Source: JAGVSR01 sp031413815 (GTDB taxonomy: Bacteria > Pseudomonadota > Alphaproteobacteria > Rhizobiales > Hyphomicrobiaceae). Taken from it: 64,000 nt of DNA. The stretch covers positions 33,387-97,386 of the forward strand of contig JANOFU010000075.1 in NCBI GenBank assembly GCA_031413815.1, written 5' to 3'. The position numbers and the translations under genes were made by a program. Shown here piece by piece: positions 55,854 through 62,746 of this stretch; the first letter of the stretch is position 1, and the number at the start of each line of letters is the position of its first letter. Under the pieces are notes generated by a model that saw only the letters and a program-made list of their open reading frames with translations, did no database searches and was not told the origin of the DNA.

Positions 55854-57137
55854 CTACTCCGCGGCTTCCTTGTGGTTGGCAGCATAACTGTCGATCCGTT
55901 TTTCGATCTCACCGCGGAAGTGGCGGATCAGGCCTTGCACGGGCCACGCCGCTGCGTCGCCCAGCGCGCAGATCGTGTGGCCTTCAACCTGCTTCGTCAC
56001 ATCAAGCAAAAGGTCGATCTCTCGGCGGTCCGCGCGGCCATCCGCCATACGCTCCAACACCCGCCACATCCATCCTGTGCCTTCGCGGCAGGGTGTGCAC
56101 TGGCCGCAGCTCTCATGCTTGTAGAAATAGGAAATGCGCGCGATGGCCCGAACAACATCGGTTGACTTGTCCATGACGATGACCGCCGCAGTGCCCAGAC
56201 CCGACTTCACTTTAGACAGACTGTCGAAGTCCATATCGAGGTCATCGCATTGGTCGGCGGGAACCAGGGGCACCGATGAGCCGCCGGGAATGACAGCCAG
56301 CAAGTTTTTCCAGCCGCCGCGCACGCCGCCGCAGTGGGTCTCGATCAGCTCCCGCATGGGGATGCCCATTTCCTCCTCAACGACGCACGGGCGTTCGACG
56401 TGACCGGAGATCTGGAACAGCTTGGTGCCGGTATTGTTGGCTTTGCCGAGTGCGGCAAACCAGTTTCCGCCGCGGCGCAGGATGTCCGGCACCACCGCGA
56501 TGCTCTCGACGTTGTTGACCGTTGTCGGCGCGCCGTAGAGCCCGACGTTGGCCGGAAACGGCGGCTTCAGGCGCGGCTGACCCTTCTTGCCTTCTAAGCT
56601 TTCGATGAGGGCCGTTTCTTCGCCGCAAATGTAGGCACCAGCGCCATGATGGACGTAGAGATCGAAATCCCAGCCATGAACGTTGTTCTTGCCAATCAGC
56701 TTGGCGGCGTAAGCTTCGTCGACGGCGCGCTGGAAGGCTTCGCGCTCGCGGATATATTCGCCGCGCACATAGACGTAGCAGGTGTGAGCGCGCATCGCGA
56801 ACGAGGCGATCAGTGCGCCTTCGACCAGCAGGTGCGGGTCATGTCGCATGATTTCGCGGTCTTTGCAGGAGCCCGGCTCGGATTCATCCGCGTTGATGAC
56901 GAGATACGATGGCCGCGGATCGGCCTTGGGCATGAACGACCACTTCAGGCCCGTCGGGAAACCCGCGCCACCGCGGCCGCGCAACCCCGACGTCTTGACC
57001 TCGTTGATGATCCAGTCGTGCCCCTTGTCGATCAGCAACTTGGTGCCATCCCACGCGCCACGTGACTGCGCACCCTTGAGGCTCGCGTCATGGAACCCGT
57101 AGAGGTTCGTGAAAATGCGGTCGTGATCAGCCAGCAT
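55854..57137 (-). CDS. nuoF: NADH-quinone oxidoreductase subunit F
   Basis: 427 residues, the NADH- and FMN-binding subunit with cluster N3. GRGGAGFPTGLKWSFMP is the FMN site, ICGEETALIESLEGKKGQPR the NADH-binding region and ESCGQCTPCREGT the [4Fe-4S] ligands. ATG 57137 (MLADHDRIFTNLYG) is chosen; its start overlaps the stop of the 139-residue gene by 11 bases. Confidence 0.95.
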   Translation of the reverse strand: MLADHDRIFTNLYGFHDASLKGAQSRGAWDGTKLLIDKGHDWIINEVKTSGLRGRGGAGFPTGLKWSFMPKADPRPSYLVINADESEPGSCKDREIMRHDPHLLVEGALIASFAMRAHTCYVYVRGEYIREREAFQRAVDEAYAAKLIGKNNVHGWDFDLYVHHGAGAYICGEETALIESLEGKKGQPRLKPPFPANVGLYGAPTTVNNVESIAVVPDILRRGGNWFAALGKANNTGTKLFQISGHVERPCVVEEEMGIPMRELIETHCGGVRGGWKNLLAVIPGGSSVPLVPADQCDDLDMDFDSLSKVKSGLGTAAVIVMDKSTDVVRAIARISYFYKHESCGQCTPCREGTGWMWRVLERMADGRADRREIDLLLDVTKQVEGHTICALGDAAAWPVQGLIRHFRGEIEKRIDSYAANHKEAAE

Positions 57138-57546
57138 CGTCAGCACCTCCGCCCTGGGGCTTGATGGGAAATGCAGTCATCGCCAGCGCGACAATGAGGA
57201 AAAAAACGCCGATAAAGCCAGCGATGTGCTCCCCAGTGGTCGCCATAGCCAATAACGAGGCCCCCATCATCGTCGCCGTCCACACGGCTAGCGACCGCAC
57301 ATCATGATCAGGGAACGCAATCTCGATGATGGCTGGCAAGCCAAACCCTGCGATAATGAAGATCATCCACAGCGGCGGAAATGTTCCTTCCACCTGCCAG
57401 AGATACGCCCCGTAGAATGCCCACATAATGGCCATCAGTGCGATGCACCACCGCACAAACACCTGGGACGCTGTCAGCCATGACGGGGTGGCTTGCGGGG
57501 TGGCGCCATTCTGGCCGCTCGGGCCCGGGTTTGTACCTTGGCTCAT
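57127..57546 (-). CDS. Four-segment membrane protein of unknown function in the nuo operon (139 aa)
   Basis: 139 residues. A Gly/Pro/Gln-rich N-terminus is followed by about four membrane segments (29-50, 57-77, 88-105, 110-128) with an acidic loop FPDHDVRSL. The stop overlaps the nuoF start by 11 bases and its own start lies 3 bases after the upstream small gene, so it is expressed with nuoE and nuoF. Not recognised. The position suggests an accessory or assembly factor; this is inference. Confidence 0.72.
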   Translation of the reverse strand: MSQGTNPGPSGQNGATPQATPSWLTASQVFVRWCIALMAIMWAFYGAYLWQVEGTFPPLWMIFIIAGFGLPAIIEIAFPDHDVRSLAVWTATMMGASLLAMATTGEHIAGFIGVFFLIVALAMTAFPIKPQGGGADDAG

Positions 57547-57549
57547 GGC

Positions 57550-57765
57550 TTATCCCCCAACCTCACCGCTCTTCGCCCAGCGTTCGGCCAGCAGATAAGC
57601 CAACCCTTCTGACACCGCGATCGCCAAGGTTCCACCAATCAGCAAATACCATTTATAGGGATCGAGGGCTTCAAACGCGAACAGGCCAATGAAGCCAACG
57701 GTTTGTGCCGTCGCGGCCAGCAACGAAAGAATCTTGAGTGCACAAATTAAGCCCAGCTGCCACAT
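57550..57765 (-). CDS. Small two-segment membrane protein in the nuo operon (71 aa)
   Basis: 71 residues with hydrophobic segments at about 3-31 and 39-60. It starts at ATG 57765 (MWQLGLICALKILSLL), 5 bases after the nuoE stop. The frame opens further upstream inside nuoE, but this start fits the gap. No family recognised; followed 3 bases later by the 139-residue gene, so the two behave as a pair inserted between nuoE and nuoF. Confidence 0.65.
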   Translation of the reverse strand: MWQLGLICALKILSLLAATAQTVGFIGLFAFEALDPYKWYLLIGGTLAIAVSEGLAYLLAERWAKSGEVGG

Positions 57766-57770
57766 CCCAC

Positions 57771-58970
57771 TTACCTCTTGGGCCGTTCGCCGATGTTGCC
57801 GAGTGGCCGCCATCCGGTCGCGAGCTTCGCGCATTGTTCAATCCACTGGTCGCGGTCAATGCGGCCTTTGAAGCCGGGCATCTGGTCCTCGAACCAGGCG
57901 ATCTGGGTGGGTGTCCAATTGGCAATCTGATCGAAGTGCCAGATGCCGAGCGTGTTCATGCGCTGCTCAAGCTTTTCCGCGACGCCCCAAATGAGTTTCA
58001 GATCATCGCCCTGACCGTCGCGCGGCGCGGATAGCAATTCTGGCTGAGAGGCTTTCGCAGGCTCGCCCGTGATGGCTCCATATGCAGCGGGTCCGGCGAC
58101 GCGCGCCATAGCTGCCATGCTGGCCAGTTCAGCGGCCGGCATGGCCTTTGATCCGCGCGCCTCAAGCTCTTTGACGAGACCGGCATTGGCGATCGCGGCA
58201 AGGGCTGCGGGATGAACGGCCGGCGAAGGTGTCAATGCTGGTGCGGTTGCCGCCGGTTTTGCAGCGGCCGGTGCGGGGGCTGCTGGCGTTGCTGCGACCG
58301 CCGATGCGGGTCCCGCCACACCGGCAAACCGCTTCTGCCACGCGCCCACTTTCGAGCCATCGTACAGCGACGCATCATTAAGCGATGTCGGCCCGGTCGA
58401 CGGGCATGACGCTGTGCGGCCGGTCTGCGATCCTGGCTTCACAGACTTGCCAGCCGCGATCGCATCGAGAATTCTGTTGAGCATGTCGCCCGTCAGATCT
58501 TCGTAGGTGTCTTTGTCGATTTGGACCATTGGAGCGTTGGCGCACGAGCCGAGGCACTCAACCTCTTCCCACGAGAACGCGCCATCGTCAGAGACCTGAT
58601 GCGGAGCTGCAGCAATGCGCGACTTGCACACCTTGATAAGATCGCCCGACCCGCGCAGCATGCACGGTGTCGTGCCGCACACCTGCACGTGTGCCTTGGC
58701 GCCGATCGGGGCCAGCTGGAACATCGTATAAAAAGTCGCGATCTCGTAGACGCGGATGTAGGCCATGCCGAGCAGGTCGGCGACAGCACGCAGCGCAGGC
58801 TCTGTGACCCAGCCGCCGATTTGCTCCTGCGCGCGCCACAGCACCGGCACCACGGCCGAGGCTTCCTTGCCCGGCGGGTACTTCGCAATCGTCTCTTTCA
58901 CCCACGCGAGGTTGGCCGCAGTAAAGGCAAACGTGGATGGCTGATCGGGATGAAGGCGGCGGACGGCCAT
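57771..58970 (-). CDS. nuoE: NADH-quinone oxidoreductase subunit E with C-terminal extension
   Basis: 399 residues. The thioredoxin-like [2Fe-2S] domain fills the first 190 residues: VCGTTPCMLRGS and ECLGSCANAPMVQIDKDTYE carry the four cluster Cys. After an Ala/Pro-rich linker, the C-terminus has a helix-hairpin-helix-like module (LKLIWGVAEKLEQRMNTLGI, then WFEDQMPGFKGRIDRDQWI). E. coli NuoE is about 165 residues; a similar extension occurs in other Alphaproteobacteria. ATG 58970 (MAVRRLHPDQPSTF) gives the normal N-terminus. Transfers electrons from FMN; cluster N1a. Confidence 0.92.
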   Translation of the reverse strand: MAVRRLHPDQPSTFAFTAANLAWVKETIAKYPPGKEASAVVPVLWRAQEQIGGWVTEPALRAVADLLGMAYIRVYEIATFYTMFQLAPIGAKAHVQVCGTTPCMLRGSGDLIKVCKSRIAAAPHQVSDDGAFSWEEVECLGSCANAPMVQIDKDTYEDLTGDMLNRILDAIAAGKSVKPGSQTGRTASCPSTGPTSLNDASLYDGSKVGAWQKRFAGVAGPASAVAATPAAPAPAAAKPAATAPALTPSPAVHPAALAAIANAGLVKELEARGSKAMPAAELASMAAMARVAGPAAYGAITGEPAKASQPELLSAPRDGQGDDLKLIWGVAEKLEQRMNTLGIWHFDQIANWTPTQIAWFEDQMPGFKGRIDRDQWIEQCAKLATGWRPLGNIGERPKR

Positions 58971-59214
58971 GAACGGCTCCCAGAAGTGACCGGCCTGCGG
59001 GCACAGCATTCCCAATGTCACCGGATCAACGAGGGTTCCGGCTGGGCTTGCCCGGATGACCCCAAGAGGCCAAACCGCAGGCACAGTTCCCAGTACGTCC
59101 AAGAGCGCGCTAAGGCAAGCTTACAGGCGCAATCCATCGCCCATAAAGGCGCGCCGCAATGCCGCGAGCGTGTTGCCGCGAATCAACGTTGCAATGGGAC
59201 GCTCCACGGAGCCG

Positions 59215-59658
59215 TTAGTCCAAGGCACCCAAGTCCGGCGCGGGACGAGGACGTGCCGCATCGGCCACGGCCTGGTGGTCTGCGACTGGGCGAGCATCAG
59301 CGCGCAGCCACTGGACTTTGTCAAAGTCGCTGAGCCAAGCGATCAGCAACAGGGCCGTCGCAATCGGAGCGAGAAACAGTGAGATCTGTGATCCAACGCG
59401 CAAAAACCCCGTCCAGAAAATCGCCAGCAGAATGCCAAACAGCATGATGTGCCAACCACCCGTTTCAGGCCCGCGGGCAGCAGCGAACGCCAACCCTACG
59501 AGCAGCGCGAATATGCCCAGGATCGCTGGCACTGCGGGAAGATCGCCGTGCAGCGATCCCATCGGCCAGCCGTTGCGGCGGGCAAACATGCGATAGGTCG
59601 CCAGCGAAAGTCCCCACCCGAGGGCCCCGGTCGCCAAGAGAAACATGTTGTCGATCAT
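59215..59658 (-). CDS. Membrane protein of unknown function upstream of nuoE
   Basis: 147 residues with about four membrane segments (5-22, 42-61, 70-88, 92-110) and a Pro/Ala-rich cytoplasmic tail. GGATG precedes ATG 59658. It lies 244 bases upstream of nuoE in the same direction, the first minus-strand gene after a plus-strand stretch, so it may be the first gene of the nuoE-nuoN transcript. No family recognised. The 244-base gap after it holds no clear gene. Confidence 0.6.
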   Translation of the reverse strand: MIDNMFLLATGALGWGLSLATYRMFARRNGWPMGSLHGDLPAVPAILGIFALLVGLAFAAARGPETGGWHIMLFGILLAIFWTGFLRVGSQISLFLAPIATALLLIAWLSDFDKVQWLRADARPVADHQAVADAARPRPAPDLGALD

Positions 59659-59827
59659 CGCTGCATCCTTCCCGACAGTCTTTTCGCGTACCAGTGCCCG
59701 GCCGTTGAATGGGATGTTGCCGGACCTGAGAGTGTTCTGGCAAGTTTCCGGCGGCCATGCCAGCCAGCGTTGCGAGCGAGGTTAAACTGGCTCTGGATCA
59801 CACACAACTCTTCGGAAAACCGATGCA

Positions 59828-60372
59828 ATGACGGCCAAACCGGCAAAATTGGACGGCCTTCAGCGTGTTGGGATCAAGAGCCGGTCCCAGTGGCGCCAGT
59901 GGCTTGAAACCCATCACAGCCAGACCGCTATCAACTGGTTTGTCACATAAAAGAAGTCACCGGGCGGGCCGCACGTTCGCAGTCTGGTTTTGCCGCGCGG
60001 ACGTTGCTGCTGCTCTCACCCCGCAAACCCAAGAGTGCGTGGTCGCACCTCAACAAGAAGCGAGTTCAGCGCATGATTGCCGAGGCTCTTGTGCAAGCCC
60101 CGGCTCGCGCAGTCATCGAAGCGGCCATGGCCTCGGGATGCTGGCCTGCGCTGGATGCCATTGAGCAGCTTGAGGTGCCTGACGATTTGCCGGCTGCACT
60201 GCATAAGAGCACTGCGGCCCGCGCGGCAATCGAAGCCTTCCCACGCTCCGTCAAGCGAGGGATCTTGGAGTGGTTCTCAACGGCAAAGCGCGCTCACACC
60301 CGCCAAAACCGCAACGCACAGACTGTCCGGCATGCCGCGATCCGGCAGCGACCCAACCAATGGCGACGCTAA
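59828..60372 (+). pseudogene. YdeI-like protein gene, broken
   Basis: From ATG 59828 a frame reads a YdeI-type N-terminus (VGIKSRSQWRQWLETHHSQT, then INWFVT) and meets TAA 59948-59950 where relatives have TAC or TAT (Tyr) followed by Lys-Lys; KKSPG follows the stop. A second frame, at 60004-60372, reads the C-terminal half: PRKPKSAWSHLNKKRVQRMI and the ending RPNQWRR, both typical of the family. The central part is missing. So a nonsense change plus an internal deletion with frame shift inactivated it. Opposite orientation to the nuo genes. Confidence 0.7.
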
Positions 60373-60510
60373 GATTGCTTCGTAAAGTCAACATAAAAAA
60401 ACCGATTAATTTGCAGTCAAACTGGTCATCGACTGCGCACCCGGAGTTGATGTACTATTAATTTGGGAAGAAGCACGAGGTCTCACTCCGGTGGGACGGA
60501 TCCGCCAGCC

Positions 60511-60873
60511 ATGGGGCAAGACTCGCATCGGGTGCACTCCGTCATCGCGGCGCTCAAGCGCGTGCGCGAGCATGTCGCACGCAATGAAGACACCGATGAG
60601 TGGGATCCCGAAACCTACAATCGCTGGGTCGGGATGCTCGAAGACGTTCTCTCGCCCGACGATGCCCGGCGCATGCTGATCAGCGACGAATGGTTGACCA
60701 ACAGCGAGTATTTGATGAACCTCGACGCGTGCATCGCGTTCTTGGACAGCGAACACCCATCCACGGCACATCCAACGGTTCACGCGGTGGGCGAGGTGAT
60801 CGATGCTGATTTCTCGGAGCCAACCAAGCCTCGCCCCAGTCTTTGGCCGGCGCGGTTGAGCAAGATTAAGTGA
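60511..60873 (+). CDS. Protein of unknown function
   Basis: 120 residues, acidic and soluble-looking, without recognised motifs (HSVIAALKRVREHVARNED, WVGMLEDVLSPDDARRMLIS). ATG 60511 is chosen; TTG 60463 is possible. Preceded by an AT-rich stretch that could hold a promoter. It ends 22 bases before the displaced nuoD end (60895), so before the cassette arrived it was convergent with nuoD. Confidence 0.5.
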   Translation: MGQDSHRVHSVIAALKRVREHVARNEDTDEWDPETYNRWVGMLEDVLSPDDARRMLISDEWLTNSEYLMNLDACIAFLDSEHPSTAHPTVHAVGEVIDADFSEPTKPRPSLWPARLSKIK

Positions 60874-60894
60874 AGACGCGCTCCTAAGCCGTTG

Positions 60895-60955
60895 TCACCG
60901 GTCAATTTCTCCAAACACGATATCGATCGAGCCAAGGATGGCAGAGACGTCGGCC
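60895..60955 (-). repeat. Displaced copy of the nuoD 3' end
   Basis: This block encodes ADVSAILGSIDIVFGEIDR and a TGA on the minus strand. It matches the end of nuoD at 62747-62807, which encodes the same 19 residues and a TAG. Over the 59 aligned bases (60897-60955 with 62749-62807) there are three differences, all at synonymous positions; the 39 bases furthest from the stop are identical. Similarity ends exactly at 60955/62807. The pattern fits an integration boundary: the old gene end pushed away and a new one supplied. Confidence 0.88.
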
Positions 60956-60969
60956 GACAAAGCCATGAA

Positions 60970-61320
60970 CTACCAGGGGCGAGTTTTCTCTGCGACTTTG
61001 TTTTTTGACTCAAACCGAACAATCTCAACAAAGCGCTTTGAGATCGCAGCCAAAGCGGTCGCTTTTGAGCTAGGCTTCCTGCTCCCGAGTGCGTACCGAT
61101 GCGCGATGGCGACCACCTGCGCTGCTGTCAGTCGCGGATCAGCCTTCAACTCAGCAAGGATCACTTCGAAAACCGGTCTGTTGCTACCGGACCGAGTTAA
61201 GCGGTTCGAATAGGATGTAACCAGTGCCTCGTCCTGCACATTTTGCTTCGTTCGGCCTTTGGACTTGGCCATCTGACCCTTCAAAGTTCCAAGAGCTTCG
61301 GTGAAGCTAAATATAGACAT
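60970..61320 (-). CDS. Basic protein of unknown function in the nuoD-end cassette (116 aa)
   Basis: 116 residues, rich in Lys and Arg, predicted helical. Segments include LTRSGSNRPVFEVILAELKA, AAQVVAIAHRYALG and AISKRFVEIVRFESKNK. ATG 61320 has GGGAGG upstream; the frame opens at 61383. No family recognised; the charge would suit nucleic-acid binding, but this is inference. It is the last gene of the cassette: its stop is 14 bases from the displaced nuoD end. It follows the ATPase gene in the same direction with a 104-base gap. Confidence 0.65.
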   Translation of the reverse strand: MSIFSFTEALGTLKGQMAKSKGRTKQNVQDEALVTSYSNRLTRSGSNRPVFEVILAELKADPRLTAAQVVAIAHRYALGSRKPSSKATALAAISKRFVEIVRFESKNKVAEKTRPW

Positions 61321-61424
61321 CGGGGCGCCTCCCTGCCAGTGCGGGAGAACGCTCAACCAGAGCCCGCTAGTCACCACCTTCATATGGTGCCAGATGATTC
61401 GGGGCTGAACCTAGGCGGCCAGCT

Positions 61425-62654
61425 TCAGTTTCTTGGGAATATCTTCGCACAAATCTCTTCAAACAACGGATCAAAGACATTCCTGAGTGGAAGTCTTTCT
61501 GCATCCTTCAGGAAATAGGCAATATCTTCGCCAGCTGCATTTCCAATTGCCACCTTCCTTGGTAGCGTCGTTTTGAACAAATAGTCTTCGTCCTGCGACC
61601 ACTGAAACCCACCAGCCCTTGCAAGCTCTAGCGCAGCTGATTCATTCCCCTTCGGTGACTGTTCTCGCGTCATACAACCCACGATACCGGCCAACTCTAT
61701 GACCAACCCGAGGTCATTCTTGATTTGCTTAACATTCGTGACGAATTGGGAAACAGCTTCAGCAGATAACTTATCCAGAACGGTTGGCACTACGAAATGG
61801 TGGCTCGTGACGAGAGCGTTCACCGAACCCAGCGTCATCCTAGGCGGCATGTCGAGGATGATAGCTTTGTATCGCCTGCGTACTTCCGGGCGGAGCAAGA
61901 CGTTGGCAAGCCGATGGCGCACATCCACGCCCCCATCACTCTGTAGCAACCAGTTCAACAGCAAACGGTTTTCAACCCTGGCAAATTCATAGCTAGCAGG
62001 AACCAACCAACCCTGGCTCAGCTTCGGCACCAAGTGGACGCTTGCTTCATCCAATGTCGCAAGGTTCGCCCCAGGCTCAAACAAGCGGTCCACATTTGAG
62101 GCGACCTCTTCTCGCTCGATCGCGAGCATTAGCATGTTCGAAAGCGAGCCCTGATAGTCGAGGTCAATGAGAAGCACGGGCTCCTTCAAGGTCTCACTAA
62201 TGTACGCGGCGAAGTTGGCCGCTAGCGTGGTCTTACCGACGCCGCCCTTGAGGTTACCAATGGTAATGATCTTGGCGCCAGTTGGGTCCCAAAGCCTTGC
62301 TCGGTACTCGTCAAAGGAGACGTGCGGCCGGAGATTCCATAACGACTGTGAGCTGTCTGTTATCTTTCGGAGATCGGCTTCAAGTTTTGCAATCTCGCCG
62401 CCTCGTCGGCCGAGTTCTTCTGTTGCGACTTGAAGTTCCTGCTGATTATCTCTATTCGACGCGTGCGCATTTTCTACTTCATTCTCAAGGCGCCCCAGCT
62501 CCACAGATTTCTCGATGATTTCCTTCCGGTCGCGGCGGTTCCAGATAAATGCCAAGAGCGCCAACAGTGGCGAAGCCACAAGTGAAACTATTCGTATGAA
62601 AGGATTGTCGAGAGCCCGTTCCAGGATTTCCCAAAGTTCCGACAGAAATTCCAT
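61425..62654 (-). CDS. Membrane-anchored ParA/MinD-like ATPase
   Basis: 409 residues. One membrane segment (about 19-37) follows a short N-terminus; then a basic patch and a charged coiled-coil-like stretch (about 45-100, KSVELGRLENEVENAHASNR); then a ParA-type P-loop ATPase domain. Deviant Walker A KGGVGKTT is at 136-143, LLIDLDYQGSLSN follows (Walker A'), and Walker B is YKAIILDMPP. This is not a standard ParA or MinD, which lack an N-terminal membrane anchor and coiled coil. Function unknown. AT-richer than nuo genes. It begins 92 bases after nuoD in the same direction. ATG 62654 is used; ATG 62663 or GTG 62669 are possible. Confidence 0.8.
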   Translation of the reverse strand: MEFLSELWEILERALDNPFIRIVSLVASPLLALLAFIWNRRDRKEIIEKSVELGRLENEVENAHASNRDNQQELQVATEELGRRGGEIAKLEADLRKITDSSQSLWNLRPHVSFDEYRARLWDPTGAKIITIGNLKGGVGKTTLAANFAAYISETLKEPVLLIDLDYQGSLSNMLMLAIEREEVASNVDRLFEPGANLATLDEASVHLVPKLSQGWLVPASYEFARVENRLLLNWLLQSDGGVDVRHRLANVLLRPEVRRRYKAIILDMPPRMTLGSVNALVTSHHFVVPTVLDKLSAEAVSQFVTNVKQIKNDLGLVIELAGIVGCMTREQSPKGNESAALELARAGGFQWSQDEDYLFKTTLPRKVAIGNAAGEDIAYFLKDAERLPLRNVFDPLFEEICAKIFPRN

Positions 62655-62746
62655 GGCGAACATCCACACTGGCCAAGCCAGTAGACAATGCCATGAAGTT
62701 GAAATACTCAGTGTTGCGATAATGCAACCGGCCGCGAAGAATGTTT

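Noticed and set aside
53975..56176. Long plus-strand frames (369 and 343 residues) opposite nuoG and nuoF
   Set aside because: They are antisense shadows; no family features and the minus-strand genes carry intact cluster motifs.
59104..59220. Minus-strand segment reading TWVPWTNGSVERPIATLIRG, reminiscent of an integrase-core ending
   Set aside because: Only about 20 residues of weak resemblance in a frame that runs out of the preceding gene; no other transposase segment or terminal inverted repeat found nearby.
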